Positions 58,526 to 64,000 of a DNA stretch of 64,000 nt are shown one piece after another. How positions within the stretch are numbered: position 1 is the first letter of the stretch; every line of letters begins with the position of its first letter. This stretch comes from Undaria pinnatifida (taxonomy: Eukaryota > Sar > Phaeophyceae > Laminariales > Alariaceae). The translations under genes and the position numbers were made by a program. Where the stretch lies: the NCBI GenBank assembly GCA_012845835.1, contig JABAKD010000002.1, positions 6,361,103 to 6,425,102 on the forward strand, in the 5' to 3' direction. Under the pieces are notes generated by a model, which made no database searches, was not told where the DNA came from, and was given only the letters and a program-made list of their open reading frames with translations.

Positions 58526-59292
58526 ATTAGTGTGAGGAAAATTTTGAGTGAAGAATATCTTATCATGCTATTTTATTCGCAGCAGTAAGAGTAACAAGAT
58601 AATATGCTTAACACATGCACGCAATACTTGAAAATAACGTGCATCATACCCCAATGGTGTTCTCCCAACATGCATGTGTGCTGCAGCTGTCGAGAGTCTG
58701 CCTCATCTCTGCGCGCAGATTGTGTTTCCCTTTCGGCAACACAAATATTGTTACATTTTTTTTTTTTATGAAACCCGTATGCAGACGCAACATACATGGA
58801 ATATGGAACATGGAACATGAAGCAAACCACGTCCGAAATGCGTTTTTTACTGCTGTTGTTAGAGACGCATCTACATATGCCTGGTACACATTTGTGTTGT
58901 ACTCATTTCGGTCGTGCCAACCAACCCAAGCCCCAACTCGTGATCCTCCTCACAGGTGATCATCCTCGCAGATCGTTCACGATTTGCTTTTCTTTGATCT
59001 TGGTCCAGTGTGCGAGCACATAGCACCCCGCGAAAGTTCACACACACTACCTACAGTCAGGCATGATTACGCCGGCTCCGAGCCCTCCGTGATCGTGTGT
59101 GTCTTGTGAATGAGCGACCAATTTGTAGCGAAAAACCCAATTTGTAGAGTTGTAACAGCAGCAGCTGTCTGTGGCTTCGTTCGTTATCCAATAGCCTCGA
59201 CGTCCACACTAACCAGACATTTTTTGTTCATCATGGTGATTTGGAATATCATACGAGCCACACTGCTGTAGTTTTAACGGGACTCGGCGGCC
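58526..59292. other. No recognisable gene
   Basis: Only short contested frames and an 11-base T run near 58756. Confidence 0.4.
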
Positions 59293-59381
59293 TCAACCCC
59301 TTTAGAGCCCCCAAATCCCCCCCTGTACTAACTTCAAGTAAAATTGTCCCTGAAAAGGAGTTCCTCTTGTGAAGGGGGTTA
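59293..59381 (-). mobile_element. TTAACCCC MITE, copy 3 (89 bp)
   Basis: Reverse orientation relative to copies 1 and 2: TCAACCCCTTTAGAGCCCCC at left and GAAGGGGGTTA at right. The interior CTGAAAAGGAG and AAAATTGTCCC correspond to CCCGTTTTGGGGGACAAG in copy 1. It abuts a family A 3' end within four bases. Confidence 0.65.
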
Positions 59382-59384
59382 GAC

Positions 59385-59500
59385 CTAATCGTTAATGAGG
59401 ACATACACCCGGAAGCATGTGCGATCGGGGTATCACACACAGCAGTTTGCAAACATGAGTTGCGACGAAGTATTCGCTCTCACAGCTGGAGTGTATATTA
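59385..59500 (+). repeat. Family A, 3' end only, copy
   Basis: CGTTAATGAGGACATACACC, GTGCGATCGGGGTATCACAC, TTGCGACGAAGTATTCGC-like text and CACAGCTGGAGTGTATATTA match the last 120 bp of 5371..6037. Confidence 0.7.
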
Positions 59501-59845
59501 TTTTTTGAAATATATATGCATATCCATATCGCAGTCAACAACAATGCTGAATAAACTCGCAAGACAGCAGCCACAAAACTTGAAGGTAATACGGTAAAAA
59601 AAACGCATACCAGGTACGTACGAATTACTTGTACTAAATTAGCGGTCTAGGATGATTAGATTCGTTTATAGACTCCACAAACATCTTTAAATCGTGTTCG
59701 ACCAGGCAGTAAGATTGGTTTGCTTTTCCCAATCACGAACGAACGTCGTCTGACCCGAATGTATACGAGCGTGATGTTAAAATGCGATATCATTTATTTT
59801 TGCATGAACCAATGCAATAGAATCAGATCGAATAGCTATAGAACC
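59501..59845. other. No recognisable gene
   Basis: No coding or repeat signal recognised. Confidence 0.4.
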
Positions 59846-60194
59846 GATCGCCCCGGTGGTTTACCTGGAGCGGTTACACTCCTCGGCTGCTGCTATAAAT
59901 AGAGTAATTGATTATGGTGTTCGAATCTCGCGTGGGTCCGGCATTTGAGGGTATTTACGAAGCTGAAAATTAGCAGAGTCAACTGCTGAAAGCGCCCTGC
60001 AGCGTTGGTAGGCCCCATTCGATGCGAGTCGACGAGGAAAGGAAGGGATAAAGCAAGTTTTCTCGGGAAAAAAATGAAGTCACGTACGGTAGTGGGGAGG
60101 GGGGCGGGGAGTCCAATTAGCGACCCTCGATACGAGTTACGCCTGGGGAGGGAGAAAGAGAAGGGAAAATATGGAAATACATAGATGGGATGAG
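59846..60194 (+). mobile_element. SINE2 copy 3, tRNA-derived
   Basis: Head GATCGCCCCGGTGGTTTACC with a B-box GTTCGAATC (59919..59927). The head is longer than in the other copies because of extra bases between the boxes. The body matches 15513..15872 through GCAGCGTTGGTAGG, GATGCGAGTCGACGAGGAAA and GTACGGTAGTGGGGAGGGG. It stands outside the duplication, so it is an independent insertion that confirms the family. Confidence 0.72.
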
Positions 60195-61500
60195 TAAACA
60201 AAAAGGTACACGATGAGCATTTCTTGTTGGCGTACGCAAACCCTCCCATGGTCAGGAACTATTACAATACGGCCACCAGACTTCCGTGCCATCGCGTGCT
60301 CGCTCCACCGTCCACAAACCCATCAACTGAAAATCGGCGACAACAGCAGCAGTGGCTTCGTGTGTTTTTCAATAGCCCCGAGTTTATCAACCTTGCTTTT
60401 CATCAAGAGGTCGAGTATCCTATAGACCAACCAGGTCAAACGTAAACGAACAATTGGGTTTGCCGTGTGTGCATCACGTGTACGCATGCCAAAATAGTTG
60501 GCATACAATAAAATCCCGCGTGTGCGCATGTGCGCATGAATAGGCGGCGTAGTCAATAATGTGTTGATTTTGGTGTCGCCTTGGCCAACCACGCCGAACT
60601 CGAAGTCTCACATATATGTTGGAATATAGTTCCACCTCCGCTCAACCCAAGACATTCCGTTCTTTGTGCAACTGACGCGTTTCCCCCCACACAGAGACTA
60701 GCATAAGAAAAGAAGGTCCATGGCGCGAAAGCTCTACCGAAAACCTCGTTCCAGGGAAAAGTATCTGCCTTTGATTTCTCGGGTAGGTAGTCATTTTCAC
60801 CCATCGGTGGGGCTTATATCCGCAACAGCCTGTATATGCCCCGCACGTGATGGGTTGATTACACACCGGAGTCGGCCGAAGCATGTTTTGTAGATCACCC
60901 CCCCCTGCCTGCCCCGCGCCTTTCATTTCACTATTACCACCCAAGCCCCTCGTAGACCGCGCCCCGAACCAACCACGTCACCGCAGTCTCCTCTGGTATC
61001 TTCCGGTGCGTTGTGCTTGCTGTCTCTCTGCCCCTTCATTCCTACCGTACTGCTGCCGTGTTCCGTGTTCTGAGGTGAGTGATTGTCGCCTTCGTCGCTT
61101 TTGGTGGGGAGAAAAAAATCGCTTTCACGTCATTATTTTGTAAACGAGCGGTGGGTAGACGTAGAGTCTATCTTTGTCTTAGGCGTCCTGCCTACAAGTT
61201 CCTACCGCGCAGCTGCTGCGTAGACACCGCATAACAAAAATACGGCAGTGCCGTGAACACTGCATGCAGCCGGCAGGTGCATTGATTGCTTAATCCAAGG
61301 TTTTCTTGCCAAGTTCAAAGAAGCAGCAGGTATAGTAACAGTTTATTAATAGTAGTAACAGCAGTAGCAGTAGATATGGTAGTAGTCCTAAATGAACTCG
61401 GTAGAATCGAGCGACTCGGAATGTGGATCGCACGTGCTTGCGAGACAAGCCGCCCAACAGCAACGACAGCGGGTGCCTCGAGACGGCCGGAGGTCGGTTG
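60195..61500. other. No recognisable gene
   Basis: Frames are short and overlapping. A small AGTAACAGCAGTAGCAGTAG patch lies near 61352..61371. Confidence 0.4.
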
Positions 61501-61508
61501 GTCCCGGG

Positions 61509-61560
61509 GGGGTCAGGATATCGGTAGAGCTAAGGTCTAGTATTCAGGTTCGAGCTCCAC
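61509..61560 (+). pseudogene. tRNA-like A-box/B-box pair
   Basis: GGTCAGGATATCGGTAGAGC (61511..61530) resembles a tRNA D-arm with A-box, and CAGGTTCGAGCTCC (61545..61558) a T-arm with a good B-box GTTCGAGCT. The gap is short and no acceptor stem pairs, so it is at best a relic or a SINE head. Confidence 0.35.
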
Positions 61561-63369
61561 AGACAGGCCAAAGTTAGGCCAATCGAGGTAAATATATAAT
61601 CGTTTGTAGTCGTTGCACCTCTCCTGTGTTAGAACGAGGTTATTTTCCTACGTTCCACACTTGCGTTAGAACATTTGGGGATACCGACTTTGTCATGTTG
61701 TGGGGAGTGTTTTTTGGGGAAGGTTAACACGGATTGACTTGTCAAGATGGGCGTCGGCTGCTCTGGCTAGAATGTTGCGGGTGACAGGGGTTGTGGCAAC
61801 GTTCGTGCGCGCTGCATTTGGTAGAATGCTTCTCCCATTGTTCACCGCTCGCTAAATCGAACATCTACGCAAGCCAAAAGCGACTCTGACATAACTTCAG
61901 ACAGGTGTTAGTTTTCTCGTTCTATCCCTGTACCACTACGAACGAAAATACAAGGACTGTCGAGTTTTTATTACGTCCACCAATCGATATTTACATTTGC
62001 GCCCAACGTGGATATACGGTGTATACACTGGTGCAGGAAGCACTTCCGACGTCGTGGCTAAAGTTCGAGCTTATTTAGGGCAACTAATCCCTGCGTTGGT
62101 GGTCACGGGCGGTGCTTCATGGGGCATTCCGTACTCCGCAGGAAGCAGTGCCACGCTGGTTAGACTGAGGGGGTAGGTAGAGCTATGGCCCGCTCGCTGC
62201 GAGCGTCCAATCATGAATCACGAGTGTGGGTCACGTGACGCTTCTACTCTTTAGTTCTTCGATAGCCGTTCAATGAAAACGCATGATACTTGTGTCTCTA
62301 TTCTATAACTCTTATATTGACATTGGTGAAACCCAACGCCCTCACATGAACTTATCCCTTGGGAGGAATCCAAGAATTACATGTATATAACGTGGACGTA
62401 CATGCAAGGTACGGCATTGTGTTTTTACTAACCCAACGGCCTTCAAAGTTTGATTTAACGTTGTACAGAAAAAACCCTGCCCTTCTTACTTTTTTTATTG
62501 AAAGTTTTTTTTCTCATCCCTTGGACTAGGTTGTCTTCGCATTTTCCATTCTCCTTCTCCCTCCCTATACACAGCTCGAATACAAGGACCCAAACAAGGC
62601 TCTTCTTCCCCTTTCTCGCTGCGGTAGGTACCTTCGTTTTTTGTCGCGAGAAAATTTCGGCCCTTTCTTCCCTGGTCTTCTTGCATCGAAGTGTGCCTAC
62701 CGACGATGTTATTAACAGGCACTCTCAGCGGTTAGTTGATTCCGTATATTTACATTGTTCAAATGAACACAAACATCTCACCTATGTTGCATTCGAACCT
62801 CAGAACCATTTCTACTGGTGGCATGTATGTGAGTGCATCCAGGAGACCACAGGGGCTACCGATGGCGCTAGTCTCTACCAGTAGGAAATTCTCCTCGAAA
62901 ACGACCAAGCTAATCTTGAAGAGGCTAAGCAGGCTGGTGTACGGTAAGGCGGGACATAATGCGCGTATCGCCTTCTCTGAGGCCCTGCCTCAGCTTGGTT
63001 TTCACGTGATTGTCACCTTGGTGACCTGCCTCGGTTCGTCAATTTTTTGGGTTTTAGCGCACCTACGAACGGGTGAACTTCTGTATTTTCATGGCCGCGT
63101 TCTAGATTGCTGACACCAGCATAATAACGAGAGAAAAATTACGACTATACTAACGTTGGATAGCCGTACTTTTATCTTAAGTTATAATGGATGACCTCTC
63201 GTCGTGTACCTGGTAAATGTGATCGATGTGTTCTCAAGTTCAGTGAAACAGACAAGATCACCGTTGCTTCTAAAAACACCGCACCTAGATTCCGTATAGA
63301 TAGTACATTCATATTAAAGCCAACAATGTTTTTCTTGCTTCCTGGGCGTCTCCAACCAAATATGTGCCA
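61561..63369. other. No recognisable gene
   Basis: The open frames at 62498..62884 and 62736..63113 have no domain. Confidence 0.4.
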
Positions 63370-64000
63370 GGGTACTACACGCAGTAGTTGTAGCAGTTGT
63401 AGCAGCAATAGTAATAGTGGTGGTTGTTGTAGTAGTAGTAGTAGTCCACTAGTAGTAGTAGTGGTAGTAGTGGTACTAGTAGTAGTACTAGTAGTAGTAC
63501 TAGAAGTAGTACTAGTAGTACTAGCAGTACTAGTAGTAGTACTTGTGGTACTAGTAAGTACTAGTAAGTACCAGTAAGTGCTAGTAGTAGTGGTGGTAGT
63601 ACTAGTAGTAGTACCAGTACTCCTGCTACTACTACTACTACTAGTACTCGTCTAGCAGTACTCGTCTACTATTACTAGTCTACTCGTACTACTAGTAGCA
63701 CTAGTCTACTGGTGCTAACTACTAGTAGTGCTAGTACTAGGTCTAGTAGACTAGTTCAAGTACTAGTGGTATTAGTAGTACTAGTAGTACACAAGTACTA
63801 GTGGTATTGGTGGTACTAAGTACTAGTACTACTCTAGTAGTACTACTGCTGTACTCGTACTACTCGTCGTATTAATACCACGAAGAAGCACTACTGTACT
63901 AGTATTACTAGTAGTACTACTGTACTAGTAGTACAGTAGAACTTAGTACTACTATTACTACTAGTGTGTACTACTAGTACAGTAGTACTGCTAGTAGTAC
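63370..64000. repeat. AGT/ACT triplet tract running off the window
   Basis: From about 63380 to the end the sequence is AGT and ACT triplets with many ACTAGTACTAGT switches. It is self-complementary at many scales and able to fold into hairpins. The open frames on both strands (poly-Ser, poly-Val) are products of the repeat. Its right limit lies beyond the window. Confidence 0.9.

Overview
The window looks like nuclear DNA of a brown alga (Phaeophyceae, Ectocarpus-like). The main evidence is one complete host gene at 21026..25332 (+). Its seven predicted exons join in frame into a 498-residue mannuronan C5-epimerase, the enzyme that turns mannuronate into guluronate in cell-wall alginate. Among eukaryotes this enzyme type is characteristic of brown algae. 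The spliceosomal GT-AG introns, tRNA-derived SINEs, MITEs and long triplet microsatellites also fit a eukaryotic nuclear genome. The species cannot be named from the sequence alone.

Layout. 1..14 kb: no recognisable gene; a composite C-rich repeat (family A), a first SINE1 copy, a perfect 7-bp tandem repeat, a long TTG microsatellite, a degenerate minisatellite at 8.2-9.8 kb, two small TIR elements, and a 1.4-kb block built on repeated ACGTCTGCAG motifs. 14..20 kb: tRNA-like relics, then a diverged tandem duplication whose two units differ by a SINE1 copy in one and a 1.56-kb repeat-rich insert in the other. 20..25.4 kb: a MITE followed by the epimerase gene, which carries another MITE in intron 1. 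25.5..28.3 kb: a 300-bp tandem repeat and a 5'-truncated LINE reverse-transcriptase remnant. 28.3..41.6 kb: mostly unrecognised sequence, with a GAY-triplet tract at 32.8-33.7 kb and a degenerate tandem array at 34.5-37.2 kb carrying two MITEs. 41.7..43.6 kb: a tandem array of about 350-bp units. 44..64 kb: three more copies of the 250-bp MITE, a CTA tract, further SINE1, SINE2 and family A copies, a 72-bp repeat with a tRNA-like T-arm, and an AGT tract that runs off the end.

There is no operon-like or pathway-level gene cooperation to describe. The window is one cell-wall enzyme gene embedded in old repeats. Almost all other open frames are short, overlap on both strands and lack recognisable domains. 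I did not find an undescribed multi-gene system. The most unusual content is a pair of SINE families that share a tRNA-like head but have different bodies, several small TIR families that appear undescribed to me, and a duplication that lets the insertions be put in time order. All family names used here (A, D, E, F, SINE1 and so on) are local labels.
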